DNA of 64,000 bases from Aquisphaera giovannonii (GCF_008087625.1 NZ_CP042997.1:4526001-4590000), one strand, 5' to 3'. Counted from the first letter of the stretch, positions 1-9,908 are shown. Numbers and translations are program-made. Notes: generated by a model not told the origin, from the letters alone.

Positions 1-145
1 CCTGCCCGCGTCCGGCTGCGGCGACGGGACGGTCAACGGTGCCGGCTCCATCGACGTGCCGAAGCCGGCCCCCTTCGAGGCGCCCACCCGCTCGTCCAAG
101 GGGGGCAAGGCCGCCGGCACCGCGAAGCCGCAGCCCTCCCGCTGA
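1..145 (+). CDS. C-terminal end of a small lipoprotein (cut by window edge)
   Basis: The reading frame is open from base 2 to the TGA at 143-145 and encodes the last 47 residues. It begins [11 protein letters not shown], and the L-x-x-S-G-C stretch looks like the lipobox of a signal peptidase II site. The cysteine would then be residue 1 of a very short mature lipoprotein ending in a Ser/Lys/Pro-rich tail. Small lipoproteins of this kind often precede DUF1559 genes in Isosphaeraceae, and here one lies 67 bp upstream of such a gene on the same strand. No function can be assigned. The start lies outside the window. Confidence 0.6.
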   Translation, partial: LPASGCGDGTVNGAGSIDVPKPAPFEAPTRSSKGGKAAGTAKPQPSR

Positions 146-212
146 AGACCACCCCTCTCCCACCTTTCCCGACTCGCCATTCTTCCCATCCCGTCCCACT
201 GAGGATCGTCCT

Positions 213-1271
213 ATGTCCACGCCTTGCCCTCGCACCGCCGGCCGACGACGCCCGGGCTTCACGCTGATCGAGCTGCTGGTGGTGATCGCGATCATCGCGG
301 TCCTCATCGCGCTGCTGCTGCCCGCCGTGCAGTCGGCCCGCGAGGCCGCCCGCCGCGCCCAGTGCACGAACAACCTCAAGCAGATCGGCCTGGCCGCCGC
401 CAACTACGAGGCGGCGACCAGTTCGTATCCCCCGGCCATGCTCTTCACGTTCCCGAGCATCGGGTTCCAGTCGATGGTCCACCTCTGCCCGTACCTGGAG
501 CAGGGGGCGATCTACAACGCGACGAACTTCTCGCTCGCCTACTTCTTCCCCGCCAATTACACGATCGCCGGCACCGGCTTCTCGACGCTCTTCTGCCCGA
601 GCGACCCCTCGGCCTTCGCGACCAACCCCCTCCAGTACGGGCCGCCGACCTACATGCAGTTCCACAGCCACTACTCGGGCGTCGTGGGGCCGTGGAACGC
701 CTGGGGCGCGGTGGCCGGCCCGACGGGCCTGCCGATCACGGATCCGGCCCTGCCCACCTACGCCAAGGGCACGATCATCGCCGGCGGCAACATCCGGGTC
801 TCCTCCGTGACCGACGGGACGAGCAACACGATGATGTACACCGAGAACGGCCACGGCGTCTTCACCCAATCCTCGCAGGGCTACCTGCACCAGTGGAACG
901 TCGGCCAGCCGACCGACTGGTGCCTGGAGACGCGGTTCCCGCCCAACTGGGGCCGGCACTACTCCGACCCCGCGAACGACCCGAGCAACACGGCGCTGGC
1001 CCAGTGGGCCGCGTACGACGCGATGAGCTTCCACCCCGGCGGCGTGAACGCAGCCTTCTGCGACGGCTCGGTCCGCTTCCTCAAGGACACCATCGACTCC
1101 TGGACGATCCCCGCGCCCCAGATCAACGGGCTGCCGACCGGCACCTCCAGGGCCTCGGCCCCGGGCGGCGAGGACTACGGCCTGACCGTCGCGACCGGGG
1201 CCAAGGTCGGTGTCTACCAGGCCCTCTCGACCCGCGCCGGCGGCGAGGTCCTGAGCGCGGATCAGTATTGA
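213..1271 (+). CDS. DUF1559 domain protein, prepilin-like N-terminus
   Basis: This 352-residue protein belongs to the DUF1559 (SBP_bac_10) family, greatly expanded in planctomycetes. Residues 14-40 form a type IV pilin-like methylation segment: [20 protein letters not shown] follows a basic leader, so cleavage by a prepilin peptidase after the glycine is expected. [27 protein letters not shown] follows, the family hallmark. The C-terminal part carries the usual [20 protein letters not shown] block. The ATG at 213 places the pilin segment correctly; the longer open frame upstream codes for no leader. The protein is probably a pseudopilin-like or surface-exposed protein. Family function is not established. 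Confidence 0.93.
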   Translation: MSTPCPRTAGRRRPGFTLIELLVVIAIIAVLIALLLPAVQSAREAARRAQCTNNLKQIGLAAANYEAATSSYPPAMLFTFPSIGFQSMVHLCPYLEQGAIYNATNFSLAYFFPANYTIAGTGFSTLFCPSDPSAFATNPLQYGPPTYMQFHSHYSGVVGPWNAWGAVAGPTGLPITDPALPTYAKGTIIAGGNIRVSSVTDGTSNTMMYTENGHGVFTQSSQGYLHQWNVGQPTDWCLETRFPPNWGRHYSDPANDPSNTALAQWAAYDAMSFHPGGVNAAFCDGSVRFLKDTIDSWTIPAPQINGLPTGTSRASAPGGEDYGLTVATGAKVGVYQALSTRAGGEVLSADQY

Positions 1272-1358
1272 ATGCTCACACGGCGGGTTCATGAAGCGGA
1301 TGCAAGCCGTGAGGCGTAGGTTCCGGCGACTTCCGTGACACGGCCGCCCCTCCCCATC

Positions 1359-1530
1359 TCTCCCTCTCCCGCTCGGCGGGAGAGGGCTGGGGTGAGGGTC
1401 TTCGGCCACCTCGAACACCGCAAACCTGCCTGGACCTCCGTCTCGCCGCGACCGCGTTGGCTCGGGGCCCGCGAGCGAAGCTCCGAGCCGCCCTCACCCC
1501 GCCCCTCTCCCGCCGAGCGGGAGAGGGAGA
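1359..1530. repeat. Inverted pair of 40-bp GC-rich repeats in intergenic DNA
   Basis: Bases 1359-1398 and 1491-1530 are reverse complements of each other with about 38 of 40 matches. Each copy also contains its own short palindrome (CTCTCCCGCtcGGCGGGAGAG type). They sit in the 404-bp gap between the DUF1559 gene and the thioredoxin-like gene. The two arms could form a long stem around a 92-nt loop. This is a typical dispersed extragenic repeat; the rest of the gap shows nothing recognisable. The same sequence generates spurious proline/arginine-rich open frames, which were not called as genes. Confidence 0.7.
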
Positions 1531-1675
1531 GTGTCATCCTGGCCGGCTCCGTCCCGCGCGACGCCTCGACCATCGAGGTCGTTCACTGGCCCCCCGAAGA
1601 ATCCGCCGCTTCCATCAGTGCTCCGCAGGTAGCGCCTCGCCCCGCACCCTCCTTGAAGACGAACGAGCCAATCCC

Positions 1676-2830
1676 ATGCACCACGCCCTGATCACCCTGG
1701 CCCTGGCCGCCCTCCTCCCGGCCGACGCGCCCGACCAGGCCAAGGCCCCGGCCCCGCCCTCGGCCGGGTTCGCCGCGCTCGAGAAGGAATACCAGGCCGC
1801 CGAGGCCGCCTTCCTCAAGGTCAGCCGCGAGCGGTATGCGAAGGCGACCGCGGAGAAGAAGCGGTTCTACATCCCGTTCTCGGAGACCCCGCCCGCCCGC
1901 CTCGCCGCGCGGTACCTGGAGTTCGCCGAGAAGAACCCCGCCGACCCGTCCGCCTTCGACGCCCTCGCGCGGGCGATCTCCGGCTCGTACGAGAACCACG
2001 ACGTCCGCCACCGGACGCTGGAGCGGCTCCGGGCCTCCTACCTCGCCGACCCCAGGATGAAGCGCCTGGTCGGGCCGCTGGTGATCTCGCAGGACGACGA
2101 GACCGAGCGATTCGTCTACGAGCTGATCGCCCGCTGCCCCGACCGCGACGTCCGCGTCCTCGCCTACAAGGTCCTGATCAAGAAGGCCGAGAACGCGATC
2201 GAGATCGCCGCCCGGCTCCGCGCCGATTCGGCGGCGCGGGCCGACGTCGAGGCCAACGAGGGCAAGGCCTACCTCGAGGCCGCGCTCGCGCGGGGCGACC
2301 GCTCGAAGGCCGACCTCGAGAACTTCCGCAAGATCGCCCGCGAGGAGTACGGCGACCGCATCCCCGACCTGTCCGTCGGCAAGCCCGCGCCGGACCTCAT
2401 CGGCCGGACGCTGGACGGCCGCGACGCCAAGATCTCCGACTACCGCGGCAAGGTCGTCGTCCTCGACATCTGGGCCACCTGGTGCGGCCCCTGCCGCCAG
2501 ATGATCCCCCACGAGCGGGAGATGGTCGCCCGGCTGAAGGACAGGCCGTTCGCCCTGATCAGCATCAGCGTGGACGAGGAGAAGGAGACGCTCACCGAGT
2601 TCCTCACGCGCGAGCCGATGCCCTGGACCCACTGGTGGAACGGCTCCGAGGGGAAGATCATCGACGCCCTGGACATCGATCATTATCCGACGATCTTCGT
2701 CCTGGACGGCAACGGCATCATCCGCGCGAAGGAGATCCGCGGGGAGGAGCTGGAGGCCAAGGTCAACGGGCTGCTGGGCGAGAGCACCACGGACGCGGGC
2801 CAGGCGGAGCGTCCCGCGAAGGGCGACTGA
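1676..2830 (+). CDS. TlpA-family thioredoxin-like protein
   Basis: This 384-residue protein starts with a short hydrophobic segment (MHHALITLALAALLPADA) that probably acts as a signal peptide, so the protein should work outside the cytoplasmic membrane. Residues about 30-235 are a helical, charged region with no recognised fold. The C-terminal 150 residues are a TlpA/ResA/AhpC-TSA-like thioredoxin domain: VGKPAPDLIGRTLDG, then VVVLDIWATWCGPC with the redox pair C270-x-x-C273, and a cis-proline loop at HYPTIFVLD. It is a likely thiol-disulfide oxidoreductase. The ATG at 1676 was chosen because it begins the hydrophobic leader; the frame is open further upstream through the repeat region. Substrates are unknown. 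Confidence 0.9.
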   Translation: MHHALITLALAALLPADAPDQAKAPAPPSAGFAALEKEYQAAEAAFLKVSRERYAKATAEKKRFYIPFSETPPARLAARYLEFAEKNPADPSAFDALARAISGSYENHDVRHRTLERLRASYLADPRMKRLVGPLVISQDDETERFVYELIARCPDRDVRVLAYKVLIKKAENAIEIAARLRADSAARADVEANEGKAYLEAALARGDRSKADLENFRKIAREEYGDRIPDLSVGKPAPDLIGRTLDGRDAKISDYRGKVVVLDIWATWCGPCRQMIPHEREMVARLKDRPFALISISVDEEKETLTEFLTREPMPWTHWWNGSEGKIIDALDIDHYPTIFVLDGNGIIRAKEIRGEELEAKVNGLLGESTTDAGQAERPAKGD

Positions 2831-2885
2831 TCTCCCGGCCACGGCCCGGCACCGCGGGACGACGAAGTCCCGCGCCATGCCGCGC

Positions 2886-3300
2886 CTACGCTCGTGCCCC
2901 GTGCCTCGATCCCGAGCCGCCGACGGGTCTCGTACGATATCCGAGGAGGCGAAGGGCGTTCGCCAGTACGACGAGCGTGCTCCCTTCGTGGACCAGCACC
3001 GCCGGCCCGATCCCCATGAGTCCCGTCGCCGTCGCCAGGCAGAGCGGCGCGATCACCCCCAGGGAGAGGGTGAGATTCTGGAGGATCACGCCCCTGGCTG
3101 CCCGACTCAGTCCCACGGCTGGGTCGGCGCCTTCCGGGTCTGGGCCTCCGAGACCAGCCGGACAACCCGGTCGAGCGTGCGGTCACCCTCGGCCCGCGTG
3201 GTCTCGATCTCCGGGGCTCCCTGGCCGTCGATCGTCCCGGGGAAGACCTCGATCGATCGGTCGATGGAATCCGTCGGCAGGGAGTCCGAGCTGCGTTGCG
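2886..3300 (-). pseudogene. Remnant of a heavy-metal P1B-type ATPase
   Basis: Two pieces of a metal-transporting P-type ATPase lie head to tail on the minus strand in different frames. The upstream piece (about 3300 to a TGA at 3107-3109) reads IEVFPGTIDGQGAPEIE then LVSEAQTRKAPTQ, which is the actuator domain end that precedes the catalytic core. The downstream piece (3116-2886) reads AARGVILQNLTLSLG then HEGSTLVVLANALRLL, the last two transmembrane helices of the ZntA/CadA type. Everything between (phosphorylation motif DKTG, nucleotide-binding and P domains) is missing. It sits just downstream of the TolC/RND/adaptor operon on the same strand, so it was probably once part of that metal-resistance island. 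Confidence 0.75.
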
Positions 3301-3353
3301 AGGAGGCGGCCGGGCGATGAGCGGCCGCGACCGCCGCGTGAGTGTGCCCTCCA

Positions 3354-4982
3354 TCAGGGGAGGATCCGGGTCCCCACGGCCGTATTCAGGGCGAGCATGC
3401 TGCGGCGGTGGCGGATGAGCACGTCCCGGTACGCCCGGATCGACTCGTTGTAGTCGCGCTGGGCGTTGAGATAGGTGACCAGCCCCTCCTCGCCGGAGGC
3501 GTAGAGCCGGTGCTTGTCATCCCTGACTCGCCTCGCCCGCGTCAGGATGGCACGCTCGAAGCGATCGACGGCGGCCCGCGACGAGGCGTATTCCAGGGCG
3601 GCCCCCTCGACCTCCGCGACGACCTGACTCTCCAGGCCCGAGACCTCGAGCTGCGTCTGGTGGACGTTGCGCTCGGCCCGGCGGATGTTGCCCTGGTTGC
3701 GATTGAAGAGGGGGACGGTGGCGAAGACGCCCGCGCCCCACGACGTCGCGCCGCTCGCCCCCGGCGTGTCGTTGTTCGCGTTGTATCCGTAGGGCGTGTA
3801 GAGCGCGAAGACGTCCGGGAACCTCTCGCGGCGCTGCACGTCGACGTTCGCCAGGGCCGACCTCACCCCGAGTCGGTTGGCGACGAGGTCCGGCCGCTGG
3901 CAGAGCGCGATCCGGACCAGTTCCTCGGCGGGGGGAGGGGGCGGGGCGAGGTCCCGGACCGCACCCCTCAGCTCGATGGCATCGGCCCGGGCGGGGGGGA
4001 TATTGAGGAGGACGGCGAGCCTCTTCTTGGCCTGGCGATAGCGCGTGACCGCCTCCTCGTGGGCGACCGCCGCCGTCTCCTGCTGGATCTCGGCCGTGTC
4101 GAGGTCCGACGCCGGGACGATCTGCCTCGTCACCTGCTCCCGGATGCTCGCCAGCAGGGCCGCGTAGCCGTTGAGGCTGGTGCCCAGGTACTGCATCGTC
4201 GTCCGGGCGCTCAGGGCGTCGAGCCAGGCGACGTGCAGCCTCTCCAGCTCCAGCCGCACGGCGTCCTGGTATTGCGCCTGGAGCACGTTCCTGGCCGTCT
4301 GGGCGAGGTGGATCCGGGCCCGGATCTTGCCGTTGACGTCGAACGGCTGCACGAAGGTCACGCCGTAGCTGTTCGACCCAGGCCGTCGCGGGGAATACTG
4401 TCCATAAGGCACGCTGTCGGCGCTCGCGAAGACGAGCGGATTCCCCCAGAGCCCGGCGGTGAGGACATCGGCCTCGGCCTTGGGCAGCTCCTGGAATTTG
4501 ACCATCAGCTGGGGGTTGGAGCGGATGACGGAGGCCATGGCCTGGTCCAGGGTCAGGCCGCCCTCCGGGCCCTCGTCCTCGACGGCGGGGAGCTCGAGCG
4601 GCCCGTACAGCGGGATCGCGCCGGCCGACCGGCCCGGCAGGGCCGGGGGCAGGATCCCGGGGCGACGGTCGGTGACGGTCCCCGCCCGGTCGGGCCTCGA
4701 CGCCGCGGAGAGCACGTCAACCGTCCCCGGGAGGGAGACCCGGCCGCCGAGGCGCGGCTCATCGGCCCCGGCGACCCGGGCGAACGGCCTCTCGACGGCG
4801 CCGTGCACCGGGCCGAGCGACGTGCTGTCTCGGGCGCGTTGCTTGGCCCGTTCGCCCGCCGAGATCGCGATGATGTCGTCCGCGAGCGTCGCGGCGCCCT
4901 GCCCGCGAGCCGGCCGGCCGCAGAGGCCGGACGCCGCCGCGAGCACGAGCCCGCACAGGCCGAGTCGAGAGTGCAGCGTCAT
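3354..4982 (-). CDS. TolC-family outer-membrane efflux protein
   Basis: This is an outer-membrane channel of the CusC/CzcC/TolC family, the exit duct of the tripartite metal pump encoded just upstream. From the ATG at 4982 (542 residues) it has a signal peptide (MTLHSRLGLCGLVLAAASGLCG), a variable region of about 130 residues, then two OEP repeats beginning at GGLTLDQAMASVIRSNPQL. A second repeat region contains LYTPYGYNANNDTP and PLFNRNQGNIRRAE, typical of CzcC. An AGGAGGG ribosome site lies 5 nt before 4982; in-frame ATGs at 5006 and 5024 are possible but leave the signal sequence internal. The longer form starts 3 bp after the pump gene, so the two are co-transcribed. Confidence 0.93.
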   Translation of the reverse strand: MTLHSRLGLCGLVLAAASGLCGRPARGQGAATLADDIIAISAGERAKQRARDSTSLGPVHGAVERPFARVAGADEPRLGGRVSLPGTVDVLSAASRPDRAGTVTDRRPGILPPALPGRSAGAIPLYGPLELPAVEDEGPEGGLTLDQAMASVIRSNPQLMVKFQELPKAEADVLTAGLWGNPLVFASADSVPYGQYSPRRPGSNSYGVTFVQPFDVNGKIRARIHLAQTARNVLQAQYQDAVRLELERLHVAWLDALSARTTMQYLGTSLNGYAALLASIREQVTRQIVPASDLDTAEIQQETAAVAHEEAVTRYRQAKKRLAVLLNIPPARADAIELRGAVRDLAPPPPPAEELVRIALCQRPDLVANRLGVRSALANVDVQRRERFPDVFALYTPYGYNANNDTPGASGATSWGAGVFATVPLFNRNQGNIRRAERNVHQTQLEVSGLESQVVAEVEGAALEYASSRAAVDRFERAILTRARRVRDDKHRLYASGEEGLVTYLNAQRDYNESIRAYRDVLIRHRRSMLALNTAVGTRILP

Positions 4983-5027
4983 GGGAACCCTCCTGGTAAG
5001 GGGCATCGTCCTGCCCTCCGTCATGGT

Positions 5028-8000
5028 TCAGCTCCCGACCGGTTCGAGGTCGGTGGCCGCACCGGCCGCGAGTTGCCGACCCGTTCCATCCGGGCCCGGT
5101 CCGCGGCCTCGCCGCGGCCCCGGCTCGCGGCGATCGTCGTCCCGGGGCCCCGCCTCGACCTGCGGCCCCTTGCCGAAGAGGAGGTACAGGACCGGCAGCG
5201 CCAGCATGGTCAGGAACGTGTCGCACACCATGCCGAAGAACACGACGGTCGCCAGCGGCCGCTGGACCTCGGCCCCGACACCATGGGAGAGCATCATCGG
5301 GACGAAGCCGAGCGCGGCGACCGTGCCCGTCATCAGCACGGGCCGGAGACGGGCCAGCCGCGCCGCCTCGATCGCCTCCAGCTTGGGCATCCCGTGGGCC
5401 ATCCTGTCCCGGATGTAGCTGACGAGCACGAGGCCCTCCAGCATCGACGCGCCCGCGAGCGCCACGAAGCCGACGCCGGCCGAGATCGTGAACGGCAGGC
5501 CGCGCAACCACAGCCCCAGCACGCCCCCGACCCGCGCGAACAGCACGCCGCTGAAGATCATCAGGGCGTCGCGCATCGAGTGGAACGTCAGGTAGAGCAG
5601 GCTCAGGATCAACGCCAGGGCCAGCGGGACGACGATCAGCAGCCGCCGCTCGGCGCGGATCATGTTCTCGAACTGGCCGCCCCACTCGATCCGGCAGTCG
5701 CCGTCCAGCTTCACGCCGTCCGCGATCTTCACCTGCGCCTCCTCGACGAACGAGCCGATGTCCCGGCCGCCCCGGACGTTCGCCTGGACGACGATCCGCC
5801 GCTCGCCCCACTCGCGCTGGATCGTGGACGGGCCGGTCACCTCCTCCAGCTTCGCCAGCCGCGTGAGCGGCAGCCGCTGCCCCGTCGCCGTCGTGAACAG
5901 GATCTTCTCCAGGGCACGCGGGTCGTCCCGATACGCGTCGGGGAGCCGGATCGCCAGCGGGAAGCGACGGTCCGGCTCGATGACCTCGCCGACCCTCATC
6001 CCGCCCGCCTCGGAGACCGCGTCGAGCACCTGGCGGGCCGACACGCCGTAGCGCGACAGGGCCTGGCGGTCGACGACCACGCGCACCACCGGGAGCCCCG
6101 TGACCTGCTCGGCCGAGACGTCGGCGGCGCCCGGGATCTCCTCGACGATCCGCTCCACCTCGGCGGCCTTCTCCTTCAGCACCTCCAGGTCGGGCCCGAA
6201 GATCTTGATGCCCAGGTCGGCCCGGATTCCGGCGACCATCTCGTTGATCCGCAGCTCGATCGGCTGGCTGTAGACCGCCCGCATGCCGGGCAGCGTCCTG
6301 GTCACCTCGGCCATCTCCTCGACCAGCTCATCCTGGGACTTCGCCCTCGTCCAGCCGCCGACCGGCTCCTGCGTCAGGTAGCGCCACCACGAGGCGGGCG
6401 GGCTCAGCAGCCGCGGCCGCCCGATCGGATAGGTCCCCTCGCGGGGCCTGAGCATGACGTAGACGTCGCTGACCTCGAAGCCCATCGGGTCGGTGGCCAC
6501 CTCGGCCGTGCCCGTCCGGCTCCAGATCGACTCGATCTCATCGGGGAAGGCGTCCTTGAGGATGGCCTCGATCCGCGAGCCGTATTCGAGCGATTCCTCC
6601 AGGGAGACGCTGGCGAGCCGGACCGTGTTGATGACGATCGAGCCCTCGCTCAATCGCGGGACGAACTCCGAGCCGAGCCCGAGCCCCAATATCGTCGCGC
6701 CGACCGTGATGGCGCCGACGAGGATGAGCGTCGCCCACGGGTACATGAGGCCCCGGTGCAGGATCGGCTGGAACAGCCGATGGGCGATCCGATCGACGAT
6801 CGTCTCCCTGTCCCTCACCCGCCGCGACAGGCCGAGCGAGGCGAGCACGGGCATCAACGTCAGCGACATGACCATCGAGCCCAGCAGCGCGAAGACGACC
6901 GTCAAGGCCATGGGGCGGAACAGCTTGCCCTCGATGCCCTGGAGGGTGAGGATCGGCAGGTAGACGATCATGATGATCAGCTCGCCGAACATCGTCGGCT
7001 TGCGGACCTCGACGGCCGCGTCGCGGATGACGTCGAGCTTCGGCCTGTCGCTCCGGTCGTGCGCCAGGTGCCGCACGCAGTTCTCCACCATGACGACCGA
7101 GCTGTCGACCACGAGGCCGAAGTCGATGGCGCCGAGGCTCATCAGGCTCCCGGCGATGCCGACCCTCTCCATCATCGTGACGGCGAACAGCATCGACAGC
7201 GGGATGACGCTCGCGACGATCAGGCCGGCCCGGAGGTTGCCCAGGAACGCGAAGAGGACCGCGATGACGAGGAGCGCCCCCTCGAGGAGATTCCGCTCGA
7301 CCGTGTGGAGCACGTGGCCGACGAGGTCCGTCCGCTTGTAGACGACATCGATGGCCACCCCCGGCGGCAGGGCCCGCTTGACGTCGTCCATCGCCCGGTC
7401 GAGCGCCCTCGTGACGTCGCGCGAGTTCTCGCCCATCCGCATGAACGCGAGGCCCAGCACCGCCTCGCCCTTGCCGTCGGCGGTGACGCCCCCGCGCCGG
7501 ATGACGTGGCCGACGGCCACCTCGCCGAGGTCCTTGACCCGGATGGGGACGCCGTCGACCGCCTTGACGACCACGGCGGCGATCTCGTCGAGGGTCGTGG
7601 TCCGTCCGACCCCCTGCACGAGGCTCGACTCGCCCGCCCGCACGAGGTAGCCGCCGCCCACGTTCTTGTTGTTCTCCCGCAGCGCCATCGCCAGCTCGTC
7701 GAGCGTCAGCCCGTACTTGGCGAGCCGGACCGGGTCGGCCCGCACCTCGAACTGCTTGGCGAGCCCGCCCCAGGGGTTGATCTCGGCGACGCCCGCGACC
7801 TTGCGGAGGCGGGGGCGGATGACCCAGTCCTGGAGGGTCCGCAGCTCGGTGAGGCCGTACTCGGGGTTCTCGCTGGTGAGGAGATAGTGGTAGACCTCGC
7901 CCAGGCCCGTGGCGACCGGGCCCATCGTCGGGCGGGCGATCCCGGCGGGCAGCTCGACCTCGCCCAGTCGCTCGCTGATCTGCTGGCGGGCGAAATAGAT

Positions 8001-8306
8001 GTCGGTGTCGTCCGAGAAGATCAGGACGACCTGCGACAGCCCGAACTTCGAGACCGAGCGCACCTCCTCCAGCCCCTTGAGGCCGCCCATGGCGTACTCG
8101 ACCGGGAAGGAGATCAGCCGCTCGGCCTCCTCGGGCGACAGCTCGGGCGCGTTCGTGTTGACCTGGACCTGCACCGGCGTGGTGTCCGGGAAGGCGTCGA
8201 GCGGCAACCGCCGCGCCGCACGCACGCCGAGCGCGACGAGGATCCCCGCCAGCAGCAGGACCACGAACCGATTCTTGAGGCTGGAATCGATCAGGGCGTT
8301 GAGCAC
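5028..8306 (-). CDS. Heavy-metal efflux RND permease, CzcA/CusA family
   Basis: The 1092-residue protein is the inner-membrane proton/metal antiporter of the HME-RND family. It has the duplicated RND architecture of 12 transmembrane helices with two large periplasmic loops, starting MLNALIDSSLKNRFVVLLLAG and followed by PLDAFPDTTPVQVQVNT. The TM4 motif reads DFGLVVDSSVVMVEN, with D395, D401 and E408 at the spacing of the proton-relay residues of CzcA (D-x5-D-x6-E). This spacing is the divalent-cation (Co/Zn/Cd) type rather than a proven copper/silver signature. It lies between the adaptor gene (24-bp gap) and the TolC gene, forming a standard CBA efflux operon. Confidence 0.95.
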   Translation of the reverse strand: MLNALIDSSLKNRFVVLLLAGILVALGVRAARRLPLDAFPDTTPVQVQVNTNAPELSPEEAERLISFPVEYAMGGLKGLEEVRSVSKFGLSQVVLIFSDDTDIYFARQQISERLGEVELPAGIARPTMGPVATGLGEVYHYLLTSENPEYGLTELRTLQDWVIRPRLRKVAGVAEINPWGGLAKQFEVRADPVRLAKYGLTLDELAMALRENNKNVGGGYLVRAGESSLVQGVGRTTTLDEIAAVVVKAVDGVPIRVKDLGEVAVGHVIRRGGVTADGKGEAVLGLAFMRMGENSRDVTRALDRAMDDVKRALPPGVAIDVVYKRTDLVGHVLHTVERNLLEGALLVIAVLFAFLGNLRAGLIVASVIPLSMLFAVTMMERVGIAGSLMSLGAIDFGLVVDSSVVMVENCVRHLAHDRSDRPKLDVIRDAAVEVRKPTMFGELIIMIVYLPILTLQGIEGKLFRPMALTVVFALLGSMVMSLTLMPVLASLGLSRRVRDRETIVDRIAHRLFQPILHRGLMYPWATLILVGAITVGATILGLGLGSEFVPRLSEGSIVINTVRLASVSLEESLEYGSRIEAILKDAFPDEIESIWSRTGTAEVATDPMGFEVSDVYVMLRPREGTYPIGRPRLLSPPASWWRYLTQEPVGGWTRAKSQDELVEEMAEVTRTLPGMRAVYSQPIELRINEMVAGIRADLGIKIFGPDLEVLKEKAAEVERIVEEIPGAADVSAEQVTGLPVVRVVVDRQALSRYGVSARQVLDAVSEAGGMRVGEVIEPDRRFPLAIRLPDAYRDDPRALEKILFTTATGQRLPLTRLAKLEEVTGPSTIQREWGERRIVVQANVRGGRDIGSFVEEAQVKIADGVKLDGDCRIEWGGQFENMIRAERRLLIVVPLALALILSLLYLTFHSMRDALMIFSGVLFARVGGVLGLWLRGLPFTISAGVGFVALAGASMLEGLVLVSYIRDRMAHGMPKLEAIEAARLARLRPVLMTGTVAALGFVPMMLSHGVGAEVQRPLATVVFFGMVCDTFLTMLALPVLYLLFGKGPQVEAGPRDDDRREPGPRRGRGPGPDGTGRQLAAGAATDLEPVGS

Positions 8307-8330
8307 GAATGGCCTCCCCCGGCGTCGTGG

Positions 8331-9908
8331 TTACTCGCAACACCCGGCGCCGATGGCGCCCTTCATGATCTCGGTCTTGAGCAGGAACGCCCCCTTGGTG
8401 ACGATCTTCTGCCCGGGCCTGAGCCCCCAGGCGACCTCCAGGACGTCGCCCCGGTCGGTGGGCTTGGTCACGACCCGCTGCGGGCGGTAGACGTCCCCTT
8501 CCGGCTCGGGGAGGAACACGACGTCGACGTCGTCCTTGCGCTGGACGGCGGCCTTGGGCACGACGACGGCCTTGTGCTCCTCGCCGACCCGGATCTCGGC
8601 CTGGCCGAACTGGTTGGCGCGGAGCCTCCCCTCCGGGTTGGCCAGCTCCGCGCGAATGCGCGTCGTCCGCGTCTGCGGGTTCACCTCCGTGCCGATCCAG
8701 TTGACCGTGCCTCGGAACGAGGTCTCGTCGTTCCCGGAGACCACGAACGACACCTGCTGCCCGACCTTCACGGCCGCGATGTCGGACTCGTACACGTCGA
8801 CCCAGAGCCACATGACGCTCGTGTCGGTCACCGAGAAGACCTGGGCGGTCGCCTGCACCGGCTCGCCCCGGACCGCGTGCCGCACGACGACCGTGCCGTC
8901 GAGCGGGGAGATGACGTCAAGGAACGAAGACGTGTCGTTGTCCTTGAGGATCCGTCCCAGCCGGCGGTCGTCGAACCCGAAATTCTTCAGGCGCTGGGAG
9001 GCGTCGAGCAGGGACGCCTTCGCCTGATTCAGGGCCGTCAGGGTCTCGATCTCCCCCTTGCGGGCGAGCACGCCTTCCCTCGCCAGGGGCCTCGTCCGAT
9101 CGTAGGTGGCCCGGGCGAGCTCCTCGGCGGCCCTGGCCGTGATGTACTGCGCCTTGGCGGTGCTCACCTCGGCGGAATCGACGACCGCGAGGACCTCCCC
9201 CTGCTCGACGACCTTGCCGAGGTCGGCCCGGACCTCGCGCAGGAAGCCGCCGACCCGGGGCGTGATGTCCGCGTAGCGGTTGGCGTCGTAGGCCGCCTCG
9301 GCGTTCGCCGTCAGCTTGTGGGCGTGGCTCTCCTCGGTCGCCCGGGCGACCTGGATGCCGATCTGACCCGCCAACTTCGCGGAGGCGAGCCGCACGAGAG
9401 GCAGGGGCTTTCGGCAGGCCTTCGACTCGTCGGCCGGGCCGTGGGCCGTCGGGTCCACCTTGCACGCGACGCAGAGGTCCTCGGGCTTCTTGTGAGCGAC
9501 GCACCAGCCGTCGTCGGGCGGATCGAGCGAGGCCGACGGCGCCTTGCCGCATCGGGAGCAGTAGGACTCGGGGAGCCCGTGCTCCTTGCAGACCCGCAGG
9601 CGGTACTTGTCCTTGACCTCCGGATGGCAGAGCGTGCAGATGTCCTCGGGCAGACCTCCGTGCTCCCGGCAGGCCTGGAGCTTCTCCTTCAGCTCCTCGT
9701 GGCAGAGCGTGCAAAACTTCTCCGGCACGCCGTGCTCCTGGCAGAACAGCCCGGCGTCCTCCCCGGCGGACTCGGCGGGGGCCGGGCCCGGCGCGAGCCC
9801 GGTCCGAATGCGAGCCGGCAGCCAATCCGGCCGGGCGATGGCCACGGCCGCGCCGATGATCAACGCCGCGGCGACGACGGCCGCGCCGATGGCGAGGAAT
9901 CGCTTCAT
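8331..9908 (-). CDS. Efflux RND periplasmic adaptor with four N-terminal Cys/His modules
   Basis: This 525-residue membrane-fusion protein (CusB/CzcB/HlyD family) links the RND pump to the TolC channel. After a signal anchor (residues 4-25) it carries four repeats of C-x2-H...PE-x2-C-x2-C: C56/H59/C66/C69, C80/H83/C91/C94, C107/H110/C117/C120 and C136/H139/C146/C149. These look like small metal-binding modules. The adaptor core follows (beta-barrel, lipoyl and hairpin segments; ITPRVGGFLREVRADLGKVV, SPLDGTVVVRHAVRGEPV). It ends GAGCCE, another possible thiolate site. The repeats are an unusual accessory domain that may collect or sense the exported metal in the periplasm. It is the second gene of the operon. 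Confidence 0.92.
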   Translation of the reverse strand: MKRFLAIGAAVVAAALIIGAAVAIARPDWLPARIRTGLAPGPAPAESAGEDAGLFCQEHGVPEKFCTLCHEELKEKLQACREHGGLPEDICTLCHPEVKDKYRLRVCKEHGLPESYCSRCGKAPSASLDPPDDGWCVAHKKPEDLCVACKVDPTAHGPADESKACRKPLPLVRLASAKLAGQIGIQVARATEESHAHKLTANAEAAYDANRYADITPRVGGFLREVRADLGKVVEQGEVLAVVDSAEVSTAKAQYITARAAEELARATYDRTRPLAREGVLARKGEIETLTALNQAKASLLDASQRLKNFGFDDRRLGRILKDNDTSSFLDVISPLDGTVVVRHAVRGEPVQATAQVFSVTDTSVMWLWVDVYESDIAAVKVGQQVSFVVSGNDETSFRGTVNWIGTEVNPQTRTTRIRAELANPEGRLRANQFGQAEIRVGEEHKAVVVPKAAVQRKDDVDVVFLPEPEGDVYRPQRVVTKPTDRGDVLEVAWGLRPGQKIVTKGAFLLKTEIMKGAIGAGCCE

